From Aggregatilinea lenta (GTDB lineage Bacteria; Chloroflexota; Anaerolineae; Aggregatilineales; Aggregatilineaceae): 64,000 nucleotides of DNA. Below, in pieces: positions 28,314 to 37,208 of the stretch. Under the pieces are notes generated by a model. The model searched no databases. It worked only from the letters and a program-made list of their open reading frames with translations, and was not told where the DNA came from. The position numbers were made by a program, and so were the translations under genes. Within the stretch, counting starts at the first letter, position 1; the number at the start of each line of letters is the position of its first letter. The stretch covers positions 1,736,001 through 1,800,000 of the forward strand of contig NZ_BFCB01000003.1 of the NCBI RefSeq assembly GCF_003569045.1, read 5' to 3'.

Positions 28314-31300
28314 ATGCGGATTCGAACACCTAAAAAACCAGTCTTTCTGGTCGCAGGGATGACCTTTGTCGTACTCGTGGCTGCCGCGCTTGCATTAGGC
28401 GGCTCGAACCTGTTGGGTACGGCGCAGACGGATCCCGGTGTGCAGCGTGTTGCGCACGAGGATCCGGAGGACCAATGCTGGGACGAGGGCCATCCGGGCA
28501 TCCAGTACGAGGTTCCGGAAGGCGAAGTGCAGGACTCCCAGCGTAACTGTTACGTCCCTGGTTCGGACGTCTGTCCGAACATCGACGGCGTGCAGACTTC
28601 GGTCCCTGAGGGGATGCGTCTCAACGGTGATATGAACTGTATCCTCTACTATGACGTGTGCCTGAACATCGACGGCGAACAGACGTCACCGCCTGCGGGT
28701 TACAGCGGGCCAGATGGCAGCGGCAACTGTTATCCGCCCTCGACCGACGTGTGCCCGAACATCGACGGTGACCAGTCCGCGCCGCCGGACGGCATGATCA
28801 TCGACGGCAGCGGCAACTGTGTGACCCCACCGCCGAACACCGACGTGTGCCCGAACATCGACGGTGACCAGTCCGCGCCGCCGGACGGCATGATCATCGA
28901 CGGCAGTGGCAACTGTGTGACCCCGCCGCCGCCCACGGACGTGTGCGCGAATATCGACGGCAATCAGGCCACCGTGCCGGATGGCATGGTCCAGGATGGG
29001 AACGGCAACTGCATCACCCCGCCGCCGCCCACCGATGTTTGCCCGAATATTGACGGCAATCAGGCCACCGTACCAGACGGCATGTACCTCGACGGCAGCG
29101 GCAACTGCGTGACGCCGCCGCCTAACACCGACGTGTGCCCCAACCTCGATGGCACTCAGGAAACCGTGCCGCCGGGTATGGTCATCGATGGCAGCGGCAA
29201 CTGTGTGACGCCGCCGCCGACTATCGACGTGTGCCCCAATCTTGATGGTGTCCAGGAAACTGTGCCTCCGGGCATGATCCAGGACGCGAACGATAACTGC
29301 ATTCCCGAAGACGTCTGTCTGAACATCGACGGCGTTCAGGAAGCGGTTCCGCCGGGCATGATGCAGGACGTCAACGGCAACTGTGTCGAACTCGACCTGT
29401 GCCCGAACATCGACGGCAACCAGACCACGATCCCGGTGGGTATGGTCCTCGACGGAAACGGCAACTGCGTCATCGTTGACCTGTGCCCGAACCTCGACGG
29501 TGTGCAGTCGACCGTGCCAGTTGGCATGGCGATCGACGATCAGGGCAACTGCTCGCCTGACGTGTGCTACAACCTGCCGGGCGCGCAGGCGACTGTTCCC
29601 GAAGGTTACGTCGCGGACGCCAACAACAACTGTCTGCTGGACCTGTGCCCGAACCTCGATGGCATCCAGGAAACGCTGCCCGCGAACATGGTGGTCGATA
29701 TCGCCACGGGCAACTGCGTGACGGACTTCTGCCTCAATTTGGCGGGCTACCAGGACGCCATTCCCGACGGCATGGTGCTCGACCCGCAGGGTAACTGCGT
29801 GATGGACCTGTGCCCGAACATCGACGGCGACCAGACCGAACTGCCTGCAGGTATGCTCTTCGACGCGAACGGTAACTGCGTCCTCGACATCTGCCTGAAC
29901 ATCGATGGCCTGCAGACGGAAGTGCCGGAAGGTATGGCTCAGGATGCAAACGGTGACTGCCTGCCGGTGGACCTGTGCCCGAACATTGATGGCACCCAGG
30001 ATGTAGTGCCCGACGGCATGCTGATCGACGACAACGGCGACTGCGTGCCGGGCGATGACGTCTGCAAGAACCTGGACGGCGTTCAGGCGACCGTGCCGGA
30101 TGGCTACATGATCGATGAGAAGGGCCGCTGCGTCATCGACATGTGCCCGAACCTGGACGGCCTGCAGACGAAGGTCCCGGATCACAAGGTCCTGGATGAA
30201 AACGGGAACTGCGTCTACATCGACCTGTGCCCGAACCTGGACGGCAACCAGGAGAAGGTGCCGGACGGTAAAGTGGTCGACGCGAACGGCAACTGCGTCT
30301 ACATCGACCTGTGCCCGAACCTGGACGGCAACCAGATGAAGGTGCCGGACGGCAAAGTGGTTGACGCGAACGGCAACTGCGTCTACATCGATCTGTGCCC
30401 GAATCTGGACGGTAACCAGTCGAAGGTGCCGGATGGCAAGATGATCGACGCGAACGGCAACTGCGTGTTCATCGACGTCTGCCCGAACATCGACGGCCTC
30501 CAGACGTCTGCGCCGGAGGGTATGTACTTCGACGGCAGCGGCAACTGCGTACCGAATGACCTGTGCCCGAACATCGACGGCAATCAGGGCGCGGTGCCGG
30601 ATGGTATGGCACTCGATGCAAACGGTGACTGCGTCCCGGTGGACGTCTGCCCGAATATCGATGGCGATCAGGGCGTGTTGCCGGCTGGTATGGCACTCGA
30701 CGCGAACGGTGACTGCGTCCCGGTGGACATCTGCCCGAACATCGACGGCGATCAGGCTGCTGTACCGGCTGGTATGGTGCTCGACGCTAACGGTGACTGT
30801 GTGCCCGAAGTCGTTCAGAACCCTGAGGGGACTGAAGAACCGGCTGAAGACTGCGCCGTGAACACGGTGTCTACCGACAACGCGGGCTTCCCGGTGCTGA
30901 ACCTGGATGCGACCAACTGCGTGGACACCGTCGAGCTGCCGCGTACCGAAGCCTGGGAAGCGGTTAGCGTGGGCGAAGCCCAGTGCGTGGACTGGTTTGT
31001 GTACCACACCGATCAGACCGGCGACTGGGAAGTCTTCCGCTATGGCGAGCTGCCCGGTGACCCCGACGCAGAAGTGAACCTGACTCAGGGCGTTGGCGAA
31101 GATGTCTACGACATCGCGCCCAGCCGCTCCCCCGACAAGGGCTGGATCACGTTCTCCAGTAACCGAGACGGCAACTGGGAAGTCTACGTCGGCACGGCGG
31201 ACGGTACCGAGCAGCGGCGTGTGACCTACAACACGGTTGCGCCCGACATCGACCCGGTATGGTCGCCGGTGGGCAACAGCGTCGCCTTCGAGTCGGCCCG

Positions 31301-32012
31301 TGATGGCAACTGGGATATCTACATCCTGGATGTGGTGTCCGGCGACGTGACGCAGGTCACCGACTCTGACGCGAACGACATCAATCCCTTCTGGTCGCCT
31401 GACGGCACCAAGCTGGCTTTCCAGAGCGACCGTGACGGCCTGTGGCAGATCTACGAGCTGGATCTGAACACGCTGGAAGTCACCCTGCTGAGCGACGGTC
31501 AGGGCAACGACTACGATCCCGCGTACTCGTTCGACGGGTCGCAGGTGGTGTTCCACACCAACCGCAACAACACGAGCGAAATCTACCTGATGAACTCGGA
31601 CGGCTCCGACCCGGCGCCGATCTCCGACCCGCAGGGGAACGCTGCGCTGCCGGTGTGGTCGCCGGATGACGCTCTGATCGCGTACCAGTCGGACCTGAAC
31701 GGCACCACGAACCTCTACGTGTACGATGTTGCCACAGGCACGACGCGGCAGGTGACGGACACGAGTGTGTCCAGCTACGCGGCGACGTGGTTCTGCGACG
31801 CGCCGGTCCTGATCTTCACGTCTGACACGACGGGCGACTCGAACTTGTTCGAGCTGAACGCGCTGCCGCTGGAGGACGGACCGGTGACGGATCTGGTGGC
31901 GAACGCTACCCAGCTCACCGACGACCCGGCTAGCGACCGCTACCCGGAGAACTCGCCTTCTGAGGAAAACGCGAGCCGCGAGGGCCAGCTGCCCGCCGCG
32001 CGCCAGCGCTAA
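28314..32012 (+). CDS. giant exported protein: 26 two-Cys repeats plus TolB-like propeller
   Basis: A 1232-residue protein. Residues 10-30 form a signal-anchor or signal peptide (PVFLVAGMTFVVLVAAALAL). Residues 85-832 consist of 26 tandem repeats of 27-32 residues with consensus DxCPNxDGxQxxVPxGMxxDxxGNC; a degenerate unit precedes them. Each repeat has two cysteines 20-22 residues apart, so all may form disulfides outside the cytoplasm. The Asp/Asn-rich ends (DANGNC) look like calcium loops, which is inference. Residues about 880-1180 form six or seven TolB/PD40 blades (SPDGTKLAFQSDRDG, WQIYELD). A polar tail ends it. TolB-like propellers bind peptides or glycans. Function unknown; probably a surface or periplasmic adhesive or scaffold. 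It follows the ECF sigma factor and its partner. Confidence 0.88.
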   Translation: MRIRTPKKPVFLVAGMTFVVLVAAALALGGSNLLGTAQTDPGVQRVAHEDPEDQCWDEGHPGIQYEVPEGEVQDSQRNCYVPGSDVCPNIDGVQTSVPEGMRLNGDMNCILYYDVCLNIDGEQTSPPAGYSGPDGSGNCYPPSTDVCPNIDGDQSAPPDGMIIDGSGNCVTPPPNTDVCPNIDGDQSAPPDGMIIDGSGNCVTPPPPTDVCANIDGNQATVPDGMVQDGNGNCITPPPPTDVCPNIDGNQATVPDGMYLDGSGNCVTPPPNTDVCPNLDGTQETVPPGMVIDGSGNCVTPPPTIDVCPNLDGVQETVPPGMIQDANDNCIPEDVCLNIDGVQEAVPPGMMQDVNGNCVELDLCPNIDGNQTTIPVGMVLDGNGNCVIVDLCPNLDGVQSTVPVGMAIDDQGNCSPDVCYNLPGAQATVPEGYVADANNNCLLDLCPNLDGIQETLPANMVVDIATGNCVTDFCLNLAGYQDAIPDGMVLDPQGNCVMDLCPNIDGDQTELPAGMLFDANGNCVLDICLNIDGLQTEVPEGMAQDANGDCLPVDLCPNIDGTQDVVPDGMLIDDNGDCVPGDDVCKNLDGVQATVPDGYMIDEKGRCVIDMCPNLDGLQTKVPDHKVLDENGNCVYIDLCPNLDGNQEKVPDGKVVDANGNCVYIDLCPNLDGNQMKVPDGKVVDANGNCVYIDLCPNLDGNQSKVPDGKMIDANGNCVFIDVCPNIDGLQTSAPEGMYFDGSGNCVPNDLCPNIDGNQGAVPDGMALDANGDCVPVDVCPNIDGDQGVLPAGMALDANGDCVPVDICPNIDGDQAAVPAGMVLDANGDCVPEVVQNPEGTEEPAEDCAVNTVSTDNAGFPVLNLDATNCVDTVELPRTEAWEAVSVGEAQCVDWFVYHTDQTGDWEVFRYGELPGDPDAEVNLTQGVGEDVYDIAPSRSPDKGWITFSSNRDGNWEVYVGTADGTEQRRVTYNTVAPDIDPVWSPVGNSVAFESARDGNWDIYILDVVSGDVTQVTDSDANDINPFWSPDGTKLAFQSDRDGLWQIYELDLNTLEVTLLSDGQGNDYDPAYSFDGSQVVFHTNRNNTSEIYLMNSDGSDPAPISDPQGNAALPVWSPDDALIAYQSDLNGTTNLYVYDVATGTTRQVTDTSVSSYAATWFCDAPVLIFTSDTTGDSNLFELNALPLEDGPVTDLVANATQLTDDPASDRYPENSPSEENASREGQLPAARQR
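28566..30809 (+). repeat. coding tandem array, 26 units of about 81-96 bases
   Basis: The repeat-encoding part of the large gene. Units keep the codons for DxC...NxDG...GNC while linkers vary: early units carry Pro-rich VTPPPPT linkers, later ones two-residue linkers such as VYI or VPV. Units 3 and 4 (from about 28746) and units 20-22 (about 30222-30470) are almost identical at the base level, which indicates recent duplication within the array. Confidence 0.9.
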
Positions 32013-32037
32013 CCTCACCGACCGACCGCTAGAAACA

Positions 32038-32072
32038 AAACCGCTTCCCAACCGGGAAGCGGTTTCGTTTTT
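32038..32072. terminator. bidirectional terminator
   Basis: AAACCGCTTCCC (32038-32049) and GGGAAGCGGTTT (32054-32065) form a perfect 12-bp stem with loop AACC. CGTTTTT follows on the plus strand, and TTTTGTTTC on the minus strand. It ends both the Cys-repeat gene and the convergent anti-sigma gene. Confidence 0.9.
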
Positions 32073-32099
32073 GGGTAGCAGCGCGATCCGCGATGCGGA

Positions 32100-33179
32100 C
32101 TAGTTCACGGCGAAGGTGAAGGTCCACGGGCCGCTGACCGTCTGGCCCGATTCGTGGTTGGTGAAGCCGTCCAGCGTCAGGGACCAGTCGCCCGTGCGCC
32201 GAGTCAGCGCGTCCGGGATCGCCAGCGCGCGGCACGCTGCGCCAGGATCGAGCGGCGCGCCGTTCAGCCCGGTGAAGCCCGACGGTAGTCCGGTTAGCAC
32301 GCGCTCGCCGTTGACGTCCAGCGTGACGGGACTTTCCCACGCCGTCCAGGCATCGACGGCAAACGGCTCGGCGCTGCTCAGGCACAGCTCGACGCGCGTC
32401 ATCGACGGCGTGATGACGACCTTCTGGATCTCGATAGCCAGACCGGCGGCGGATGCCGACTGGCGCACGTCTACGATGCGCCCGGGATTTACCGGAACCT
32501 GGAACGAGAAGTTCGCGTCGCCCGCGAAGCCCATGATGGCGGGGTTATCGGCGCGCGTGGCGGTGGTGGTATAGGCGACCTGGAGCGTCAATGCCAGATC
32601 GAGCGTCCCCGTCCCGACGGGGACCGCGCTGGCGTCGAAGCTCATCAGGCCCTCGTGCGTGAAGGTTTCCTCGGCGCCACTTTGCTTCTGCGTGGTCTGC
32701 TGGCCGCTGGTGGGTAGCCAGGGATACGCGCGGCCCTGGGCGTCGGCGAGCTGCTGGTTGCTGTAGACTTCGACCCCGGTTCCGGCGGCGGCGCTGCCTG
32801 TGACATGGTAGCCCACGGCGATGCGGTTTGCATCCGCGTAGGCATAGTCGAGCGTTACGTCCAAACGGGTGAGCGGGTCGTCAACCGGCAGCGACTGCAT
32901 CTGGCCGAGTTGTACGATTTGATTTTCGGCCTGAACTGTGCGCAGGCCCGGATCGGGCTGGAGCAGTGTCTGCATCAGCGCGTAGACGGCACCGGTCGAG
33001 GCGGCGAGCACCACGACTAGGGCGGCGGCCCACTTCAGATTCAGGCGTGCGACGAACGGCGTGCGGGCTGGGGCAGGCACGCCCAGGCGGTCGTGTACTT
33101 TGCTGCGAATGTCCATGCTGTCAGGAATCTCCTGTTCTGCTCGTTGGGTGAGGACGTGTTTCAGGCGTTTTTCGTCCAT
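32100..33179 (-). CDS. membrane anti-sigma-like protein (DUF4179-like)
   Basis: A 359-residue single-pass protein. The ATG at 33179 is preceded by AAAAGGATC; it begins 15 bases beyond the sigma-factor stop. Residues 1-45 are cytoplasmic (DEKRLKHVLTQRAEQEIPDSMDI), a membrane helix follows at about 50-70 (WAAALVVVLAASTGAVYALM), and the remainder is a beta-rich extracytoplasmic region. This layout and the sigma-factor neighbour are typical of anti-sigma factors with a DUF4179-type domain. The N-terminus would hold the sigma factor and the outer part would sense a signal. Confidence 0.75.
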   Translation of the reverse strand: MDEKRLKHVLTQRAEQEIPDSMDIRSKVHDRLGVPAPARTPFVARLNLKWAAALVVVLAASTGAVYALMQTLLQPDPGLRTVQAENQIVQLGQMQSLPVDDPLTRLDVTLDYAYADANRIAVGYHVTGSAAAGTGVEVYSNQQLADAQGRAYPWLPTSGQQTTQKQSGAEETFTHEGLMSFDASAVPVGTGTLDLALTLQVAYTTTATRADNPAIMGFAGDANFSFQVPVNPGRIVDVRQSASAAGLAIEIQKVVITPSMTRVELCLSSAEPFAVDAWTAWESPVTLDVNGERVLTGLPSGFTGLNGAPLDPGAACRALAIPDALTRRTGDWSLTLDGFTNHESGQTVSGPWTFTFAVN

Positions 33180-33193
33180 GTGCGTGATCCTTT

Positions 33194-33745
33194 TCAACTG
33201 CCGGTGAGCAGCGCGTGCAGATGCCGCTTGGCGCTGTGCAGGCGCGATTTTACGGTTCCGACCGGGATGTTCAGGTGTTCGGCCATTTCCCTTTCGCTGA
33301 GGTCCAGGTAAAACCGAAGCACGATCACCGCGCGGCGCTCCGGCGCCAGCGCGCTCAGCGCCGCCCAGATCGCGTCCTGCGTTTCCGCCGTTTCCAGCAG
33401 GTGGTCAGGCCCAGGTGCCGGATCGGCCAGGACTGCGTCGTCGTCGGGATCGTCGTCGGCCAGGGTTTCCAGCGAGATCTGCACCTGCATGCGGCGGGTG
33501 GCGCGCAGTGCGCCGTTGACCACCGTTCGCATGAACCACGGCGCGAAGGGACGGTCGGACCGGAACGTGTGGATCGAGCGATACACGTTGACGAAGGCAT
33601 CCTGCACGACATCTTCCGCCAGCGCAGCGTCCTGCGTGATGAGAAAGGCCGTGCGGAGTGCGCGCACCTGATAGCGTTCGATGAGGGCGTCCAGAGCGGT
33701 GATGTCGCCGCGCTTCAACCGCGCGATTGTTTGCGAGTCGTTCAA
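33194..33745 (-). CDS. ECF-type RNA polymerase sigma factor
   Basis: A 183-residue ECF sigma factor. The TTG at 33745 is chosen because GGGAGG lies five bases upstream; farther upstream in-frame codons lack ribosome sites. Region 2 contains DALIERYQVRALRTAFLITQDAALAEDVVQDAFVNVYR and PFAPWFMRTVVNGALRATRR. Region 4 contains LSALAPERRAVIVLRFYLDLSEREMAEHLNIPVGTVKSRLHSAKRHL. It is encoded immediately upstream of an anti-sigma-like membrane protein, the standard pairing. Confidence 0.9.
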   Translation of the reverse strand: MNDSQTIARLKRGDITALDALIERYQVRALRTAFLITQDAALAEDVVQDAFVNVYRSIHTFRSDRPFAPWFMRTVVNGALRATRRMQVQISLETLADDDPDDDAVLADPAPGPDHLLETAETQDAIWAALSALAPERRAVIVLRFYLDLSEREMAEHLNIPVGTVKSRLHSAKRHLHALLTGS

Positions 33746-33854
33746 TGCACCCTCCCACGGTGTGAGTACCCACACTCTATATAGTTCGGGGAAGGCGAAA
33801 ACGTTCGCAGGGCAGGCGAAAAGCGGGAGATCCGTCAAGGAGTGCGGCGGTGAT

Positions 33855-34703
33855 CTACAGCGAGCGCCCGGTGAGGTAGCGCATCAGCAGGTCTTTGCGC
33901 ACGAAGAGGAAGATGCCCAGCGCAGCCAGAAAGCCGGTCAGGTGGGCGAGGTAATTCACGCCGCCGGAGTCGCTGCCGCGCATGATCGTCTCCAGCGAGG
34001 GCGCGGCGTTCTGCACTGCGAACGCGATCAACACCAGCCATGCGGGCAGCGAGATCAGCGGACTGAACACGCGCACCGGCTCGCCACCCAGCCGTCGGAT
34101 GAACGCAACCGGCAGCCGCAGGAACGCGCCGATGCCCCACAGCGTCACGATCCGCGCGCCGGGGAACAGCAGCAGGTACGCGCCCATCACCCCGGCGATT
34201 GCGCCGCTGGCCCCGATGCCAGGCAGGTCGTCCGAGGAGGGGTTGAGCAGCACGCCGCCCGCATTGGCGACCATGCCTGCGAACAGGTAAAAGGCCAGGA
34301 AGCGCCAGTGCCCGCAGGCGTCCTCGATGCGGCGGCCAAATGCCCACAGATAGACCATATTGCTGAACAGGTGCCACAGATCCGCGTGCATGAAGATGCT
34401 GGTGAACGTCGCCAGCGCGCCGATGCCTGTTGGCTGACGGACGACCGTCTCGCGGTAGCCGAATTCCCAGATCTTGGTCGTGTAGCTGCGCACAGCATCT
34501 TCATAGAGGGATGCGTCGCTGTACAGGTCGGGCGCGATCCACGCGAAGAAGATCAGCGTGTTGACCGCGATCAGGCTCAGCGTCATCCAGGGCACGGTGC
34601 GGTAGCGGATCGACCCCGCGTCGTTGACCGGCATGGGGTAGGTCAGCGTGTTCAGGAACAGGTAGAACAGCAGGGAGAACAGGAAGGTGAAGACCAGGCA
34701 CAT
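33855..34703 (-). CDS. rhomboid intramembrane serine protease
   Basis: A 282-residue polytopic protein with six or seven membrane segments. Catalytic Ser167 lies in GIGASGAIAG and His254 in YLAHLTGF; Asn115 (HLFSNMVYLW) is the oxyanion-hole residue. The region MHADLWHLFSN is typical. It cleaves membrane proteins within the bilayer. It lies 15 bases downstream of the TPR membrane protein, so cotranscription is likely. The substrate is unknown; anti-sigma factors are one class of rhomboid/site-2-type substrate but nothing here proves that. Confidence 0.92.
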   Translation of the reverse strand: MCLVFTFLFSLLFYLFLNTLTYPMPVNDAGSIRYRTVPWMTLSLIAVNTLIFFAWIAPDLYSDASLYEDAVRSYTTKIWEFGYRETVVRQPTGIGALATFTSIFMHADLWHLFSNMVYLWAFGRRIEDACGHWRFLAFYLFAGMVANAGGVLLNPSSDDLPGIGASGAIAGVMGAYLLLFPGARIVTLWGIGAFLRLPVAFIRRLGGEPVRVFSPLISLPAWLVLIAFAVQNAAPSLETIMRGSDSGGVNYLAHLTGFLAALGIFLFVRKDLLMRYLTGRSL

Positions 34704-34718
34704 GGCGGCGGCTCCCCG

Positions 34719-36038
34719 CTAGAACACCGGCAGCGGCGGCGGCGAATAGTGCTGGAGCAGGTCGATCGACTGGCCGAGCACCAGCGCCAGCGCGATCAGC
34801 AGCAGCAGCGTTCCGGCGATGCCCAGGCCCGCGCGGATCGCAGGGGGGATCGTCGGCAGGGCGGGTTCAGCCGCATATGCCGTAGGCCCTAGCGATTGCA
34901 GGCGTCCCGTGGCCAGCGTGCGGGCATGGCTGCCATCCAGCCACGCCGCGAGTGGCTGCTGCTGTGGGGACGAGGTAGCGGTGACCAGCAGGTAGCTCCC
35001 CGCCAGCGCGACCAGCACGCCCGCCCAATGTGCCGCGTCCATGCTGAGCAAGCTCAGGCTGCTGTCCTGCCAGGCCAGCATCAGGTACACAAACGTGAGG
35101 CCTGCCGCCTCGCGCACGGCCAGCCACATGCTGCGGCGCTCGCGCTCGTCCAGGGAGGGGCCAAACGCCAGCAGCCGCTCGTCCGCGTCACGGCCCGCCT
35201 TGCTGTGCGGTGACACGCGCAGTGCGCCCTCGTACCAGCGCCGCGCCTCTGGGATGCGCCCTAGCTCGCAGAGCAGGTCGCCCAGCCGGACCATGAGCGC
35301 CTGCCGGTCAGGGTGGACGGCTAGTGCCTGTTCGAGGAACTGCGCCGCGCGGTCGGGCCGCGCGTTCTGGGCGTAGCGATCCGCCAGAGTCAGCAGCGCG
35401 TCCTCTTCCATCGTGGGCAGCGCCGCGACCCGCGCCCGCAGCCGCGTCGCGCTCTCGTCGTCCGCGTCACGCTCGGCGATGTCGAGCGCGGTCAGGTATA
35501 TAGATGGTGTGCTCGTGCCGTTGAGCAGCGCCCGCCCAATGAGTTCTTTCGCGTCGTCGGGATAACCGAGCCGCCACAGGTGGCCGACCGCTCCCCGGAT
35601 GGCGATCGCGTTATCCGGTTGGATCGCCAGCACGTCCTCCCAACGCGCGAGGGCATCCTCGACCGCGCCATTGGCTTGCAGCACCTCGGCCTCGTCAAGC
35701 AGCGCCAGGATGCGCGTATTCTGCGTTTCAGTGAGCGCTTGCGGTTCGGCCTTGAGTGGGCGGATCACACCGGAGGTGGACGGTTCGAGGGCCAGCGCGT
35801 CGAGGCGGTCGCGCAGATCCCGCGCGGGAGGATTGCCGGGGTTGATCGCCAGCGCCCGCTCGACGTACACGCGCTGCTGCTGCGGATCGTCGGTGGTGTG
35901 CGTCAGCCACAGCCACGCCGCGTCGCTGCGCGGATCGAGCTTCAGCGCGCGGGCTAGCAGATCGCGTCCCGCGACCCGATCCTGCCGGTCGCGGATGGCG
36001 GCGATACCTTCGCGGAGCAATGTTTGCGCGTCCGTCAC
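34719..36038 (-). CDS. TPR-repeat membrane protein
   Basis: A 439-residue protein. The GTG at 36038 follows GAGGGGG; earlier in-frame codons would overlap hypE. Residues 1-310 have tetratricopeptide repeats (LLREGIAAIRDRQDRVAGRDLLARALKLDP, ALERWEDVLAIQPDNAIA-like units). Three C-terminal membrane helices occupy about 320-420, between which is a polar loop. It is probably anchored with TPRs in the cytoplasm and works as an adaptor. Neighbour to a rhomboid protease. Specific function unknown. Confidence 0.82.
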   Translation of the reverse strand: MTDAQTLLREGIAAIRDRQDRVAGRDLLARALKLDPRSDAAWLWLTHTTDDPQQQRVYVERALAINPGNPPARDLRDRLDALALEPSTSGVIRPLKAEPQALTETQNTRILALLDEAEVLQANGAVEDALARWEDVLAIQPDNAIAIRGAVGHLWRLGYPDDAKELIGRALLNGTSTPSIYLTALDIAERDADDESATRLRARVAALPTMEEDALLTLADRYAQNARPDRAAQFLEQALAVHPDRQALMVRLGDLLCELGRIPEARRWYEGALRVSPHSKAGRDADERLLAFGPSLDERERRSMWLAVREAAGLTFVYLMLAWQDSSLSLLSMDAAHWAGVLVALAGSYLLVTATSSPQQQPLAAWLDGSHARTLATGRLQSLGPTAYAAEPALPTIPPAIRAGLGIAGTLLLLIALALVLGQSIDLLQHYSPPPLPVF

Positions 36039-36075
36039 TGTGATTCCCCCTCGACGGGCACTCTCACAAGGCGTG

Positions 36076-37134
36076 TTAGCAGATGCGCGGCAGGATCTCG
36101 CCAAGCGGCATATCGACCACGCGCCGCCCGCCGATGGCCGTGCGCGCCAGGACCATGCCGGGGTGCGCCTCGACCACCTGCCCGATGATTGCCGCCTCCG
36201 CGCCGAGCGGATGCGCGCGCATTGCGGCCAGCACGGCGTCCGTGTCCGCCGCAGGCACGACGGCGACCAACTTGCCTTCGTTGGCGACGTACAGCGGGTC
36301 CATGCCAAGCATTTCGCAGGCGGCCATCACCGCCGGACGCACGGGTATCGCGGTTTCATCCAGCTCGAACCCGGCCTGTGACTGGTCCGCCAACTCGTTG
36401 AGCACCGCCGCTACCCCCCCGCGCGTCGCGTCGCGCAGGCAGTGAATGTCCGGCGCGGCGGCCAGCATCGCGGCGACCAGCGTATGCAGCGGGGCGCTGT
36501 CGCTGACCAGCTCCGTCTCGAAGGACAGTCCCTCGCGCACGGACATGATCGCCATGCCGTGATCGCCCACTGTGCCGCTGACGATCACCACGTCGCCCGG
36601 CTGTGCCCGGTTGGCGGCGATGTTCACGCCGTCCGGCACGAGGCCGATGCCCGCCGTGTTAATGAAGACGCCGTCGCCGTTGCCCTTGTTGACCACCTTC
36701 GTATCGCCGGTGACGAGCTGTACGCCCGCGTCACGGCAGGCCGCCGCCATCGATGTGGCGATGCGACCCAGGTCGTCCATCGCCAGCCCTTCTTCGAGAA
36801 TGTACCCCGCCGACAGGAACAGCGGCTGCGCGCCGCTCATCGCCAGGTCGTTGACCGTGCCGTGCACCGCCAGCGAGCCGATGTTGCCGCCGGGGAAAAA
36901 CAGCGGCTGCACCACGAACGAATCCGTGGTGAACGCCAGCCGCGCGCCGTTGATGGTCAGCACGGCCTGATCGTTGAGGCCGGACAGAGTCGGGTTGTCG
37001 AACAGCGGCACGAACAGGTGCTGGATCAGTTCGGCGGACAGCCGCCCACCGCTGCCGTGTCCCAGCACGATTTGTGGATAGTCCCGTAGCGGCAGCGGGC
37101 ACACGAAGCCTTCAAAGTTGGGGGAATCGGCCAT
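36076..37134 (-). CDS. hypE: hydrogenase maturation factor HypE
   Basis: A 352-residue PurM-like ATPase ending in the HypE C-terminal motif PRIC; the terminal Cys receives the carbamoyl group from HypF and is dehydrated to a thiocyanate that becomes the cyanide ligand of NiFe-hydrogenase iron. Other family motifs are LGHGSGGRLSAELI, NDQAVL, GTVNDLAMSGAQPLFLSAGYILEEG and GDTKVV. The ATG at 37134 gives the family's usual length. No other hyp or hydrogenase genes lie in this window, so the rest of the system must be elsewhere. Confidence 0.93.
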   Translation of the reverse strand: MADSPNFEGFVCPLPLRDYPQIVLGHGSGGRLSAELIQHLFVPLFDNPTLSGLNDQAVLTINGARLAFTTDSFVVQPLFFPGGNIGSLAVHGTVNDLAMSGAQPLFLSAGYILEEGLAMDDLGRIATSMAAACRDAGVQLVTGDTKVVNKGNGDGVFINTAGIGLVPDGVNIAANRAQPGDVVIVSGTVGDHGMAIMSVREGLSFETELVSDSAPLHTLVAAMLAAAPDIHCLRDATRGGVAAVLNELADQSQAGFELDETAIPVRPAVMAACEMLGMDPLYVANEGKLVAVVPAADTDAVLAAMRAHPLGAEAAIIGQVVEAHPGMVLARTAIGGRRVVDMPLGEILPRIC

Positions 37135-37208
37135 GATTACTCTTTTGTCGATACGGTTATCGATAGGGTTGTCGATACGATTGATGGTGCGCGTTACTGT
37201 ACTGCGAA

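Noticed and set aside
28566-30809. Possible CRISPR-like periodic repeat
   Set aside because: The period (81-96 bases) keeps a coding frame and conserved residues across whole units, with no repeat-spacer alternation and no cas genes.
28686-32051. 1121-codon open frame on the minus strand opposite the Cys-repeat gene
   Set aside because: It mirrors the repeated codons of the plus-strand gene; the plus strand has a promoter, ribosome site, signal segment and clear propeller motifs, so the minus frame is an artefact of repeats and GC bias.
36038-36308. Upstream extension of the TPR membrane protein
   Set aside because: The first 90 codons of the longer frame overlap hypE and have low-complexity Arg/Ser composition; GTG 36038 has a good ribosome site.
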